Positions 1-8,263 of a DNA stretch of 64,000 nucleotides are shown one piece after another. Numbering within the stretch: the first letter of the stretch is position 1; each line of letters starts with the position of its first letter. The notes below the pieces were generated by a model. That model did not search any database and was not told the DNA's origin. It saw only the letters and a program-made list of their open reading frames with translations. Position numbers and translations under genes: made by a program. The DNA is from CAVRIA01 sp963721115 (GTDB lineage Bacteria; Desulfobacterota; Binatia; HRBIN30; CADEER01), in assembly GCA_963721115.1 (NCBI GenBank), contig CAVRIA010000004.1, positions 186,001-250,000 on the forward strand, given 5' to 3'.

Positions 1-52
1 GGCCGATCCGATGGCCGTCGACGAAGGCGCGCATCTCGTCAGAAAGGGTCAT
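1..52 (-). CDS. Partial CDS, N-terminus of an unidentified protein
   Basis: An ATG at 52 on the minus strand opens a frame that runs off the window edge after 17 codons (starts MTLSDEMRAF). It overlaps the last 14 bases of the upstream metallo-hydrolase gene, so the two are probably translationally coupled. The few residues resemble the start of some pyridoxamine-phosphate-oxidase-fold proteins, but this is too little to assign a family. Confidence 0.35.
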   Translation of the reverse strand, partial: MTLSDEMRAFVDGHRIG

Positions 53-1058
53 CCGGCGCCAGCTCGCCGCGAAACGCCGCCTGTGCCTCGGCGCGCAACG
101 GCGCCGGATCGCGGTCGTAACGCGACGAGAAGTGAAAGGTCTCCAGCCGGGATACACCGGCCGCTCGGGCCAGCGTGCCCGCCTGGCGCGCCGTCAGGTG
201 GTAGCGCTTGGTCGCCTGGTCGCGGTCCGCATCGAGGAACAGCGACTCGCAGTAGAACACGTCGGCGCCGCGCACCAGCTCGGTGATCCGCTGGAGGTTG
301 TGGTGGTTGAAGAGGGTGTCGACGACGTAGGCGAGCTTCTGGCCGGACGTCTCGACGAGGAGTTGCTCGCGCAGGCGCTCGACCGTCGAGGTCGCTGATC
401 GCGGCTTGCCGTCCTCGCGCCACTCGGCGAGGATCGGCGTGTCGCCGGGCAGGCCGTTGCGCACCGCCTCCTTGAGCTGATTGAGCCAACGCCCGGCGGG
501 AATGCCCGTCTCGGCCAGGCGCTCCGGGCGCACGTTGAGCCGCGTCTTCTCGGTCAGCGCGAAGCCGAGGCAGGGAATGCGGTGGTCGAGGTGGGCCGCG
601 GTGACCGTGCACTCGGCGGTCTCGTAGAGAGTCCCGTCGAACGGCCGGCTCTCGCCCTGCTCCGGTGAAAAGGCCGTGCGGGCCGGCAGCCGTATCGTGT
701 CGATGCGTTCCCGTCCCACCTCGTGAACGATCAGCACGAACGGGTAGCTGTCGACCAGGTTCCAGGTGTAGCCGGCGAGCTTTCCACACACGTTCCGGAT
801 GATGCCCGGCGGACCGTAGATCTCCAGCCGGCAGTCGCGCGCCAGAAAGATGCGCAGGAGATGGTCGAAGCCGATGAAATGGTCCATGTGGGTGTGCGAG
901 ACGAAGACCTGCTGGACCTTCAGCAAGGCCGCGGCGGGTTGGCGGTCGATGCGCCCCAGATCGAAGAGCATGGCCCGGCCCTGGTAGCGGAGAGCTACGT
1001 ACAGGCCGGGGTCACCGAACGGCGGGTTCACCAGGCGCGGGACGAATGCGGCTTTCAT
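39..1058 (-). CDS. RNase Z-like metallo-beta-lactamase-fold hydrolase
   Basis: A 339-residue metallo-beta-lactamase-fold protein. The zinc motif HTHMDH lies at residues 55-60. Further metal ligands are likely in HLDH (about residue 155) and in an Asp within VVDTLF. FHFSSRYD near the C-terminus matches the HFSxRY box typical of RNase Z and ElaC proteins. Members of that family cut tRNA precursors 3' of the acceptor stem, and some relatives are arylsulfatase-like or unknown. The length fits bacterial RNase Z (about 300-340). It overlaps the next minus-strand gene by 14 bases. I see the fold and motif directly; a role in tRNA 3' processing is inferred. Confidence 0.75.
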   Translation of the reverse strand: MKAAFVPRLVNPPFGDPGLYVALRYQGRAMLFDLGRIDRQPAAALLKVQQVFVSHTHMDHFIGFDHLLRIFLARDCRLEIYGPPGIIRNVCGKLAGYTWNLVDSYPFVLIVHEVGRERIDTIRLPARTAFSPEQGESRPFDGTLYETAECTVTAAHLDHRIPCLGFALTEKTRLNVRPERLAETGIPAGRWLNQLKEAVRNGLPGDTPILAEWREDGKPRSATSTVERLREQLLVETSGQKLAYVVDTLFNHHNLQRITELVRGADVFYCESLFLDADRDQATKRYHLTARQAGTLARAAGVSRLETFHFSSRYDRDPAPLRAEAQAAFRGELAPDDPF

Positions 1059-1232
1059 GGCTTCGTCCCGTATACGGCAAGCCGGCGCGGCGAGGGAAGG
1101 GGGGTGCCACGGAGATTGACAGCGCCTCGTCTATGTTGACGGTGCCGAGGCGGTTGTGAGAGGAGAAGCCGTGCAGCAGGAAGTCGTGGCCATTCTCGGT
1201 CGCTGATCTGCGGCACCCACGAGGCACGCGAA

Positions 1233-1418
1233 ATGAGTCAGAACGACGGGAAACGGGATGACACGACGGCCAAGAACCTCACCAGCCTGTTCATGGCGCT
1301 GCTGCTCCTGGCCTGCGTGGCCGTCTGGATCACTGCCTGCGGCGGCAGCGATCTCTTCTTCCCGGGAGACATCCCGGCGACGGCCACCGCCGTGGACACG
1401 GCCACGCCGACTCCGTGA
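1233..1418 (+). CDS. Small putative lipoprotein or membrane peptide
   Basis: A 61-residue frame with a charged N-terminus, one hydrophobic stretch (about residues 19-35) and ITAC followed by GGS, which looks like a lipobox with the lipidated Cys near residue 36. The tail is short and rich in Thr, Ala and Pro. It stands alone between divergent neighbours. No family is recognised. The N-terminal region before the hydrophobic core is long for a lipoprotein signal, so a single-pass membrane peptide is the alternative. Confidence 0.45.
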   Translation: MSQNDGKRDDTTAKNLTSLFMALLLLACVAVWITACGGSDLFFPGDIPATATAVDTATPTP

Positions 1419-1435
1419 CGCGATAGCGCCCGGGC

Positions 1436-1684
1436 TCAGCGCGACGCGCTCATCTCGGCCATCAGGTGTCCGGCTGCCTCCGCCATCATCTCGGTGAGGA
1501 CCTCGCGCAGGCTCTTGTCGCCCGTCTCGAGCTTCGAGACCAGCGCCGAGAGGACCGCGAAGTAGCGTTCCTTGGACTCCAGGGCCAAGTTCGGCAGGCG
1601 CCCTTCCATGGCGCGGACGAAGCGTTCGTGCGCCATGGCGATGTCGCCGTCCAATGCGCGGCTGAGCATTTCTGCAGAGCTCAT
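1436..1684 (-). CDS. Small conserved-looking helical protein, unknown function
   Basis: 82 residues starting MSSAEMLSRA. The start is fixed by an AGGAGG ribosome-binding site about nine bases upstream; an upstream in-frame extension has no such site. The protein is Glu/Ala/Met-rich, probably all-helical and soluble, with no signal peptide and no cysteine. No family recognised. It faces the small lipoprotein gene and lies head-to-head with the outer-membrane barrel gene. Confidence 0.55.
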   Translation of the reverse strand: MSSAEMLSRALDGDIAMAHERFVRAMEGRLPNLALESKERYFAVLSALVSKLETGDKSLREVLTEMMAEAAGHLMAEMSASR

Positions 1685-1813
1685 CGATGCAGCCTCCTGT
1701 CGGATGTGAGGCGACCGCGGTCGGGTTGCGTCCGCCCGTAGCACCCCACCGCAGTGTATATTTGCGCGCGGCCGGCCGTTCAAGATAAGAGCACGGGCGG
1801 GGAACGGGAGACG

Positions 1814-3338
1814 GTGACGCGGAGGAGGGTGATTCCTCACGCTGCCATGCTCGTCGCGGCTCTGTCGTGCAGCGCGGCGCCGTTGGCGGCGATCGAGACG
1901 ACGATCGCGGGTCATCCCGTCGAGCTGACCGGCCATCTCGAGGTGCGGCAGGTGCTGAAGGCCGACCAGTCGACGGCGGGAGATCGCACCCTGGAGCAGC
2001 TGTGGGCGCACGTGGAGACGCCGCTCAACGACTTCATCCGCCTGCAGACGACGTTCACGGCGCAGAACGGCGGGCCGACAACGCGGTCGGCCAACTGGGA
2101 CGTCTACGGCTATGACGACGTGTTCCAGAGCATCTCGCCTTCGTTCGAGCTCGAGGAGGCGTTCCTGGACGCGAACGTCTCCGACTTCGATGTGCGACTC
2201 GGCAAGCAGAAGTTCGCCTGGGGGAAGCTCGACCGCTTCCAGCCGGTCGATGTGCTGAACACCGAGCGCTACAACGACCCGTTCATGCTCGAGGAGGAGG
2301 AGCGCAAGATCGGCGTGCCGGCCGCGCAGGTGTCCTACTATCTACCGGACCGCACCTGGCTGCCCCAGGAGGGGCGGCTGACCGCGGTGTGGATCCCGCG
2401 GTACTTTCCGTTCCGCTTCCCCCGCGAAGGCGAACGCTGGTTCCCGCCGGCGGCGGTCCCCCCGGACACGTTCGTGGTCCCGGAGAACAGTCTCGGCTTT
2501 CCCAATCCCCGCCTCGACATACCGATCGGGTTCAGCACCCGCAACGGATCGACGCCGAGCTTCCGCATGGAGAACGCCGGCTATGCCGCCCGTTTTTCCG
2601 CCTTCGCCCGCGGTGTCGACTATGCGCTCTACTACTATCACGGATTCGACGCGCAGCCCGCCTTCCATCTCGGCGCCGAGGCGTTCGCCACCCCCGACCA
2701 GAACGCGCCGGTGGGGTTCGACGTGTCGGCTCGTACCGAGCTCTCGCCGGCCTTCCGCACCATCGATCTGTGGGGTGCCGACGCCGCCTACACCTGGGGA
2801 AGCTTCACCTTCCGCGACGGAGGGCGCCTATGTGAAGGGGCGCCCCTTCACCCGCGATCTGCGCATGCTGGTCGAGGATCCGAGCGAGCTGGCGCCGCAG
2901 ATCGTGGACGCCCTGAAGCAGTTCCAGAATGGGGTCGAAAGCGTGCCGATCGATCTCGGCCCGTCCTTCGTCACGCGGGACGCCGTCGAGTGGGGCGTCG
3001 GGGCCGATTATACGGTGGCGGGGTACCTGCTGCTGGTGCAGCTCAACCAGACGGACGTCCTGAACAATCACGAGAACCTCCTCATCCGCGACGTCGACTC
3101 GCGCCTGCTGGTCAACCTGCGGAAGAGCTTCTGGCACGACGATCTCGGTTTGCAGCTCATCGGCCTGCACGCGATCGAGAGCGACTACACGCTGCTTCTG
3201 CCGCGTGCGACGTACCGGGTGTGGGAGGGGGTCGAGCTACAGGTCGGCTATCTGTTCATCGCCGGCAGGAAGAGCTCGGTGATCGGTCAGTACAAGCGCA
3301 ACGATCAGGGCTTTCTCCGCCTTCGTTACCTGTTCTGA
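1814..3338 (+). pseudogene. Outer-membrane beta-barrel protein (DUF1302-like), one frameshift
   Basis: A GTG at 1814 with GGGAG upstream opens a signal peptide (hydrophobic core MLVAALSCSAAPLAA, then mature IETTIAG). The product is rich in alternating aromatic strands: YGYDDVFQ, LGKQKFAWGKLD, AYTWGSFTF. After a single-base shift near 2818-2826 the barrel continues in the next frame (AYVKGRPFTRD to the terminus GFLRLRYLF). The final Phe is the usual Bam-recognition residue. The pattern resembles DUF1302 or alginate-export-like barrels of about 500 residues. Both halves are well conserved in composition and end properly, so the shift may be a consensus error. Substrate unknown. Confidence 0.6.
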
Positions 3339-3352
3339 GCGCGGCAGAGAGC

Positions 3353-3817
3353 TCAGCGCAGCTTCGTGGCGCGGTCGGCCTCGCGGCGCAGCTCGCGGTC
3401 GCGGATGCTGGCGCGCTTGTCGTACTGCTTCTTGCCGCGTGCCAACGCCAGCTCCACCTTGGCGCGCCCGTTCTTGAAATAGAGCCTGAGCGGAATCAGG
3501 GTCAGGCCGCGCTCCTTGATCCTGCCGTGCAGGCGGGCGATCTCGTGCCGGTGCAGAAGGAGCTTGCGCGTTCGAGTGGGCTCGTGACCGAACTGCGAGG
3601 CGGGACCGTACGGACTGATGTGCGCGTTCCACAGCCACACCTCGCGGTTCTGAACGCGGCCGTAGCTGTCCTTCAGATTGGCCTTTCCGGCGCGCAGGGA
3701 TTTGACCTCGCTGCCGGTGAGCGCGATGCCGGCTTCGAAGGTCTCCTCGATCGAGTAGTCGTGGCGGGCGCGGCGGTTGACCGCAATGTCCCGGTCCTTG
3801 CTTTTGTCCGACGTCAT
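3353..3817 (-). CDS. smpB: SsrA-binding protein SmpB
   Basis: 154 residues, the normal SmpB length. Visible signatures are ALTGSEVKSLR, the AHISPY motif, RKLLLH and the basic C-terminal tail (KKQYDKR then RREADRATKLR) that enters the ribosomal decoding centre. SmpB binds tmRNA and rescues stalled ribosomes. It lies 15 bases from the convergent barrel gene end and downstream of nagZ on the same strand. No tmRNA gene is visible nearby. Confidence 0.95.
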   Translation of the reverse strand: MTSDKSKDRDIAVNRRARHDYSIEETFEAGIALTGSEVKSLRAGKANLKDSYGRVQNREVWLWNAHISPYGPASQFGHEPTRTRKLLLHRHEIARLHGRIKERGLTLIPLRLYFKNGRAKVELALARGKKQYDKRASIRDRELRREADRATKLR

Positions 3818-3947
3818 CGCTGCGGTCCTGTGTCGATACGGCCGGCCGCGCCCCTTCCGAATTGAATCGAGTGGCGGGCACGAAAGCGACGCAATCTAGC
3901 ACGTCCAGCCGGGCGCTTCACGGCGCGCCGCGACGAGCAGTCGCGGC

Positions 3948-5030
3948 TCATGCCGAGGTCGGCTCGGCGAGCCCCATCGCGGCGGCGCGGCGCCTGATCT
4001 CTTCGTTCAGCGCGGCGTGCTCCGCCACCGGCAGCGCGGCGGCGCGGCGCGGCGCGGGGGCGGCCAGGCGGCGAACCCGCGCCGCGGCAGCGGCGACCGT
4101 CGCCGCATCGAGCTCGCCGCGCTCGAGGGCGGTCTCGAGCCGATCGACGACGCGGACGGACTGGCCGATGTCGGTACACACCAGCAGCCAGTCCACCCCG
4201 GCGCGCAGGGAGGCCAGCGCCGCGTCCGGAATCGCCTGTCGCCCGCTGATCGCCCGCATCTCCAGGTCGTCGCTCACCACCACGCCGCGAAAGCCGAGCT
4301 CGCCGCGCAGCAGGTCCTGCAGGATGGGACGCGACAGAGTCGCCGGATTCCGCTCGTCCAGAGCCGGGTACATCACGTGTGCGGTCATCAGCATCTCGAC
4401 GTTCGCCGCGATGGCGGCGCGGAAGGGCGGCAGCTCCACGGCGGCGAGATCGCCGCGGCCGCGCCGCACGACCGGCAGCTCGGCGTGCGAGTCGCGGTCG
4501 GTGTCGCCGTGCCCCGGAAAGTGCTTGCCGCACGGCAGGACGCCGGCGGAGCGGAGGCCGTCCAGGAAGGCGACGCCGAGACGGCCGACCTCCTCCGGGC
4601 TGCGGCTGAATGCTCGATCTCCGATGATCGGGTTGGCCGGGTTGGAGTCGACGTCCAGAACCGGTGCGAAGTCGACGTCGATGCCGACGCTGGCGAGCTC
4701 GATCCCCATGGCGCGCCCCGCCGCCCGGGCGAGGTCTGCGTCACCCGTGACGGCGATCCACGCGGCCGGTGGAAAGTGCGTGAACGGAGCGTCCAGCCGC
4801 TGCACCCTTCCGCCCTCGTGGTCGATCGAGACGAGAGGGCGCCAGGGCAGGGCGTGCAGATCGTCGACCAGCCGGCGCAGCTGGCCGACGTTCTCCACGT
4901 TGCGCCGAAACAGGATTACCCCACTCGGTCTCAGGCGATCCAGAACCCGTCGCGTATCGGTGTCGAGGTACGGTCCCGGGATGCCGGTGAGGATGACGTC
5001 GCCGATCCATTCGCGCGCGCGGTTCGTCAT
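3948..5030 (-). CDS. nagZ: Beta-N-acetylhexosaminidase NagZ (GH3)
   Basis: 360 residues of a single-domain glycoside hydrolase family 3 enzyme. KHFPGHGDTDRDSH is the NagZ loop holding the catalytic His/Asp pair, and VVVSDDLEMRAI carries the nucleophile Asp. IDHEGGRVQRL is the sugar-binding motif. NagZ removes GlcNAc from anhydro-muropeptides during cytoplasmic peptidoglycan recycling. No signal peptide, as expected. It is upstream of smpB with a 130-base gap and may share its transcript. A NamZ-family gene at 33 kb supplies a complementary activity. Confidence 0.93.
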   Translation of the reverse strand: MTNRAREWIGDVILTGIPGPYLDTDTRRVLDRLRPSGVILFRRNVENVGQLRRLVDDLHALPWRPLVSIDHEGGRVQRLDAPFTHFPPAAWIAVTGDADLARAAGRAMGIELASVGIDVDFAPVLDVDSNPANPIIGDRAFSRSPEEVGRLGVAFLDGLRSAGVLPCGKHFPGHGDTDRDSHAELPVVRRGRGDLAAVELPPFRAAIAANVEMLMTAHVMYPALDERNPATLSRPILQDLLRGELGFRGVVVSDDLEMRAISGRQAIPDAALASLRAGVDWLLVCTDIGQSVRVVDRLETALERGELDAATVAAAAARVRRLAAPAPRRAAALPVAEHAALNEEIRRRAAAMGLAEPTSA

Positions 5031-5149
5031 GATCCGCTTCCATAGCAGGTTCGGCCTCGCGTGGCGTGCGGTCGGGAATGACGTTTCCCGTTACCTGGAC
5101 ACCCGGCGGCGCGCTGTGATAACCAGCATCCGGACTCGGGCATGACGCC

Positions 5150-5791
5150 GTGACAGGCACGAGGTACATCGTTGTCGAAGGCCCTCTCGGTGTCGGCAAG
5201 ACGACTCTGGCCCAGCTTCTCGCCGAGGAGTTCGAAGCGCGCCTCCTGCTCGAGCGCGTCGAGGAGAATCCCTTCCTCCGCCGCTTCTATGACGATCCGG
5301 ACAAGTACGCGTTCCAGGCCCAGCTCTTCTTTCTGCTCACCCGCTACCGGCAGCAGCAGGAAGTTGCGCAGCAGGAACTTTTCCGTCAAAATCTGGTCGC
5401 CGACTATTTGTTCGCCAAGGACCACTTGTTCGCGCAGGTGAACCTCGACGCTGATGAGTTTGCCTTATATCGACAGCTCTTCAATTTGCTTGACTCTCGG
5501 CTGCCAAAGCCGGACCTTGTGGTCTATCTTCAGGCACGAGTGGATGTCTTGTTGGCGCGGCTGCGCAAGCGGGCGCGCGATTACGAACGCAGCGTGACAC
5601 CGGAGTACGTCCAGCGAATCGCGGAGGCCTACAAGGACTTTTTCTTTCATTATGAGGAAACGCCCCTGCTCGTGGTGAACTGCTCGGAGATCGACTTCGT
5701 TGCGCACTCCGAAGACACCCGCGACCTGATCCGGGAAATCCGCGGGGTGGGGCCGGGAGTACAACACTACATACCGCTTGGATCCAGGTAA
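5150..5791 (+). CDS. Deoxynucleoside kinase (dNK family)
   Basis: 213 residues. P-loop GPLGVGKTT at about 11-19, then ERVEENPFLRRFYDD, a Q-rich helix, VADYLFAKDHLFA (the DRS-like region) and the Arg-rich lid RLRKRARDYERSV. These match deoxyadenosine/deoxyguanosine kinases, which phosphorylate deoxynucleosides for salvage. The start is a GTG; the ATG eight bases upstream is out of frame. It sits just upstream of panB, a pairing also familiar from deltaproteobacterial genomes. Substrate preference cannot be read from the sequence. Confidence 0.85.
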   Translation: MTGTRYIVVEGPLGVGKTTLAQLLAEEFEARLLLERVEENPFLRRFYDDPDKYAFQAQLFFLLTRYRQQQEVAQQELFRQNLVADYLFAKDHLFAQVNLDADEFALYRQLFNLLDSRLPKPDLVVYLQARVDVLLARLRKRARDYERSVTPEYVQRIAEAYKDFFFHYEETPLLVVNCSEIDFVAHSEDTRDLIREIRGVGPGVQHYIPLGSR

Positions 5792-5819
5792 TTCCGGCTT
5801 CGGCTGGAACCAACAGGAC

Positions 5820-5903
5820 CGAGACGGAAGGACTCGTCAGGGATCTGATTGCCGGCGACGGCGTTCGGTGTGAGCGGGAAGTGAAGCCGACTCACGAGCC
5901 GAA
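5820..5903 (+). promoter_or_regulatory. Candidate structured leader upstream of panB
   Basis: The 184-base gap between the kinase and panB holds foldable RNA. A clear hairpin spans 5864-5903: TTCGG and GTGAGCGG pair with CCG, CTCAC and CCGAA, leaving a bulged A at 5890 and the loop GAAGTGAAG. A weaker hairpin at 5820-5836 (CGAG/CTCG) has the loop ACGGAAGGA. Both loops contain GGAAG or a close match. The described 'pan' RNA motif upstream of panB uses hairpins with bulged adenosines, sometimes in tandem, so this is a candidate; I cannot run the covariance model. Confidence 0.4.
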
Positions 5904-5938
5904 TGAAGAACAGACCCGGTAACCAAATCTGCTCTGGC

Positions 5939-5974
5939 AAAGGCCCTCCGAGACTCGGTCTCGGAGGGCTTTTT
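5939..5974 (+). terminator. Perfect hairpin plus T-tract abutting the panB start
   Basis: Arms 5943-5954 (GCCCTCCGAGAC) and 5958-5969 (GTCTCGGAGGGC) are perfectly complementary across a three-base loop. Five Ts follow, and the stem extends through AAA/TTT. This is a textbook intrinsic terminator. The panB ATG is at 5976, and the only Shine-Dalgarno candidate (GGAGGG, 5963-5968) lies inside the 3' arm. The element can therefore stop transcription or mask the ribosome site, which suggests conditional panBCD expression. Confidence 0.75.
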
Positions 5975-5975
5975 C

Positions 5976-6836
5976 ATGGAGCAGAAAGTGACCGTCCCCG
6001 AGATCGTCGAGGCCAAGGCGAGCGGCCGGCCCATCGTGGCCATCACCGCGTACGACTTTCCGTTCGCGCGCATCGCCGACGAAGCCGGCATCGACTTCAT
6101 CCTGGTCGGTGACTCGCTCGGCATGGTCGTCCAGGGTTTGGACACCACGCTGCCGGTGACGCTCGACGAGATGATCTACCACACGCGGATGGTGGCGCGC
6201 GCCCGCCGTCGCGCGCTGGTGGTCGCCGACATGCCGTTTCTGTCCTACCAGGTGAGCCCGAGCGAGGCAGTCGCCAACGCCGGACGGCTCGTGAAGGAGG
6301 GCGGCGCGGAGGCCGTCAAGCTGGAGGGCGGGATCGCGGTCGCCGAGGCGATCGCCCGCATCAGCGCGGTCGACATTCCGGTCGTCGGACACATCGGTCT
6401 CACGCCGCAGTCGGTTCACCGCATGGGCGGCCACAAGGTGCAGGGACGCCGCCGCGGACAGGCGCCGGGCCAGCGCGAGCGCCTCATCGAGGATGCCCTG
6501 GCCGTTCAGGACGCGGGCGCCTTCGCCGTGGTGCTGGAGGGGATTCCCCTCGATCTCGCCGCCGAGCTGACCGGCACCCTGTCCATCCCGACGATCGGCA
6601 TCGGCGCCGGCGTCCACTGCGACGGCCAGATCCTGGTCATGCACGACGTCCTCGGCCTGTGCGATCGCTATGCGCCGAAGTTCGCCAAGCGCTACGCGGA
6701 GCTGTGGCAGGTCGCCAGAGAGGCGATGGGCGAGTATGCGCGCGAGGTTCGGACGGGGGCGTTCCCCACCCCGGCGCAGAGCTTTCGGTCCCTGACCTCC
6801 GTCTCCACGGGAGGCGCCGCCGCGGCGAAGGGCTGA
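5976..6836 (+). CDS. panB: 3-methyl-2-oxobutanoate hydroxymethyltransferase PanB
   Basis: 286 residues, slightly longer than the usual 260-275 because of a Ser/Thr/Ala tail. Key motifs: AYDFPFARIADEAG, GDSLGMVVQG (Mg-binding Asp), ADMPFLSYQ, AVKLEGG, HIGLTPQSVH and IGIGAGVHCDGQ. The enzyme adds a hydroxymethyl group from methylene-tetrahydrofolate to 2-oxoisovalerate, the first committed step of pantothenate synthesis. First gene of panB-panC-panD, with seven bases to panC. Its ribosome-binding site is buried in the hairpin at 5939-5974. Confidence 0.96.
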   Translation: MEQKVTVPEIVEAKASGRPIVAITAYDFPFARIADEAGIDFILVGDSLGMVVQGLDTTLPVTLDEMIYHTRMVARARRRALVVADMPFLSYQVSPSEAVANAGRLVKEGGAEAVKLEGGIAVAEAIARISAVDIPVVGHIGLTPQSVHRMGGHKVQGRRRGQAPGQRERLIEDALAVQDAGAFAVVLEGIPLDLAAELTGTLSIPTIGIGAGVHCDGQILVMHDVLGLCDRYAPKFAKRYAELWQVAREAMGEYAREVRTGAFPTPAQSFRSLTSVSTGGAAAAKG

Positions 6837-6843
6837 GGCGCGC

Positions 6844-7695
6844 ATGCAAGTGATCGAGAACGCCCCGGCGATGCAGGCGTGGGCGGACGAGACCCGTCGC
6901 AACGCGCGGCGCATCGGCCTGGTCCCGACGATGGGCTACCTGCACGAGGGGCATCTCAGCCTCTGCCACGAGGCGCGCCGGCGCGCCGACCGCGCCGTGA
7001 CGTCGATCTTCGTGAACCCGCTGCAATTCGGTGCCAACGAGGATCTGGCCCGTTATCCGCGCGATCTGGAGGCGGATGCGCGCCAGCTGCGCGAGTGCGG
7101 TGTCGATGTGCTCTACCTTCCCAGCGCGGCGGCGATGTACCCGCCGGGCTTCCAGACCGAGGTGACGGTGACCGGAGTGACGCAAGGCCTGTGCGGCCGC
7201 TCCCGTCCGGGCCATTTTCGCGGCGTCACCACGGTGGTGGCGAAGCTGTTCAACGCGGTGAAGCCGCATGTCGCCGTGTTCGGAGAGAAGGACTTCCAAC
7301 AGCTGCTCACGATTCGGCGTATGGTCGCCGACCTCGACTTCGACGTCGAAGTGCTGGGGATGCCGATCGTGCGAGAGCCCGACGGCGTCGCCATGAGCTC
7401 GCGCAACGCCTATCTTTCGGCGCCAGAGCGCCGAGCCGCGCGCTGTCTGTCGCGGGCGCTCGACACCGCGCGAGCCGCATTCGAGGCCGGCGAGCGCCGT
7501 TCGGCCGCCCTGCTCGAGAAGGCGCGCGGGGTGCTGGACGCCGAGACGCTGGCGCGGGTGGACTATGCCGAGATCGTCGACGCGGAAACCGCGCAGGCGG
7601 CGGGCACGGTCGATCGCCCGGCTCTGCTGGCGCTTGCCGTCTTCATCGGCAAGACGCGTCTCATCGACAACGCCGTGCTCGGAGGAACGCGATGA
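6844..7695 (+). CDS. panC: Pantothenate synthetase PanC
   Basis: 283 residues. The nucleotide-binding HIGH-type motif is in VPTMGYLHEGHLSL (about residues 28-41). FVNPLQFG, FGEKDFQQL and the KMSKS-like MSSRNAYL follow. It joins pantoate and beta-alanine with ATP. Length and order are normal for the family. Second gene of the pan operon, seven bases after panB. Confidence 0.96.
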   Translation: MQVIENAPAMQAWADETRRNARRIGLVPTMGYLHEGHLSLCHEARRRADRAVTSIFVNPLQFGANEDLARYPRDLEADARQLRECGVDVLYLPSAAAMYPPGFQTEVTVTGVTQGLCGRSRPGHFRGVTTVVAKLFNAVKPHVAVFGEKDFQQLLTIRRMVADLDFDVEVLGMPIVREPDGVAMSSRNAYLSAPERRAARCLSRALDTARAAFEAGERRSAALLEKARGVLDAETLARVDYAEIVDAETAQAAGTVDRPALLALAVFIGKTRLIDNAVLGGTR

Positions 7696-7759
7696 GCGAG
7701 CGGCCGGGAACGCCCCGGGCGCGGGGCGCACGACACGACTCGCAACGGAGGGAAGCGTG

Positions 7760-8161
7760 ATGTACCGCAACATGCTGCGCAGCAAGATCCACCGGGCCAC
7801 CGTGACCGGAGCCGACCTGCACTACGAGGGGAGCGTGACGATCGACGCGGATCTGCTGGAGCGCGCCGACATCCTGCCCCACCAGGAGGTCGAGATCTGG
7901 AACGTGACCAACGGTGAGCGCTTCCGAACGTACGCGCTGAAGGGACGGCCGGGCTCCGGTGTCGTGTGCATCAACGGTGCCGCCGCGCACAAGGCGAAGC
8001 GCGGCGACCTGGTGATCATCGCGACCTTCGGATGGATGGCCGAGGACGAGGCGCGGCAGTGGGAGCCCAAGGTCGTCTTCGTCGACTCGCGCAACCGCCC
8101 GGTCGAGCGCACCCACGAGCAGCCCGGGCAGGCCGAGCTGGCGAACGTGCCGTGGCAGTGA
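7760..8161 (+). CDS. panD: Aspartate 1-decarboxylase PanD (pyruvoyl)
   Basis: 133 residues starting MYRNMLRSKIHRA. The start is supported by GGAGGGAAG upstream; a longer in-frame extension overlaps panC and is rejected. The self-cleavage site Gly24-Ser25 (YEGSVTID) is present and gives the pyruvoyl Ser. NGAAAHKAKRGDLVII is the C-terminal core. The enzyme makes beta-alanine for PanC. Last gene of panBCD, 64 bases after panC, and it converges on mtnA across a short palindromic repeat. Confidence 0.96.
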   Translation: MYRNMLRSKIHRATVTGADLHYEGSVTIDADLLERADILPHQEVEIWNVTNGERFRTYALKGRPGSGVVCINGAAAHKAKRGDLVIIATFGWMAEDEARQWEPKVVFVDSRNRPVERTHEQPGQAELANVPWQ

Positions 8162-8210
8162 GGGCTCGAGCGGCTTTGCAGAATCGTTCGCTCCATCCGC
8201 ACACGACAAC

Positions 8211-8238
8211 CGTCATGCCCGCGACAGCGGGTATCCAG
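8211..8238. repeat. REP-like palindrome between panD and mtnA
   Basis: GCCCGC and GCGGGT arms around GACA form a short hairpin in the context CGTCATGCCCGC to GGTATCCAG. It resembles a very widespread class of short intergenic palindromes (CGTCATTCCCGC type). It lies between convergent genes and may act as a terminator or mRNA end. Confidence 0.55.
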
Positions 8239-8263
8239 GCGGGGAGGTAGGAGCCGCCAGGGG

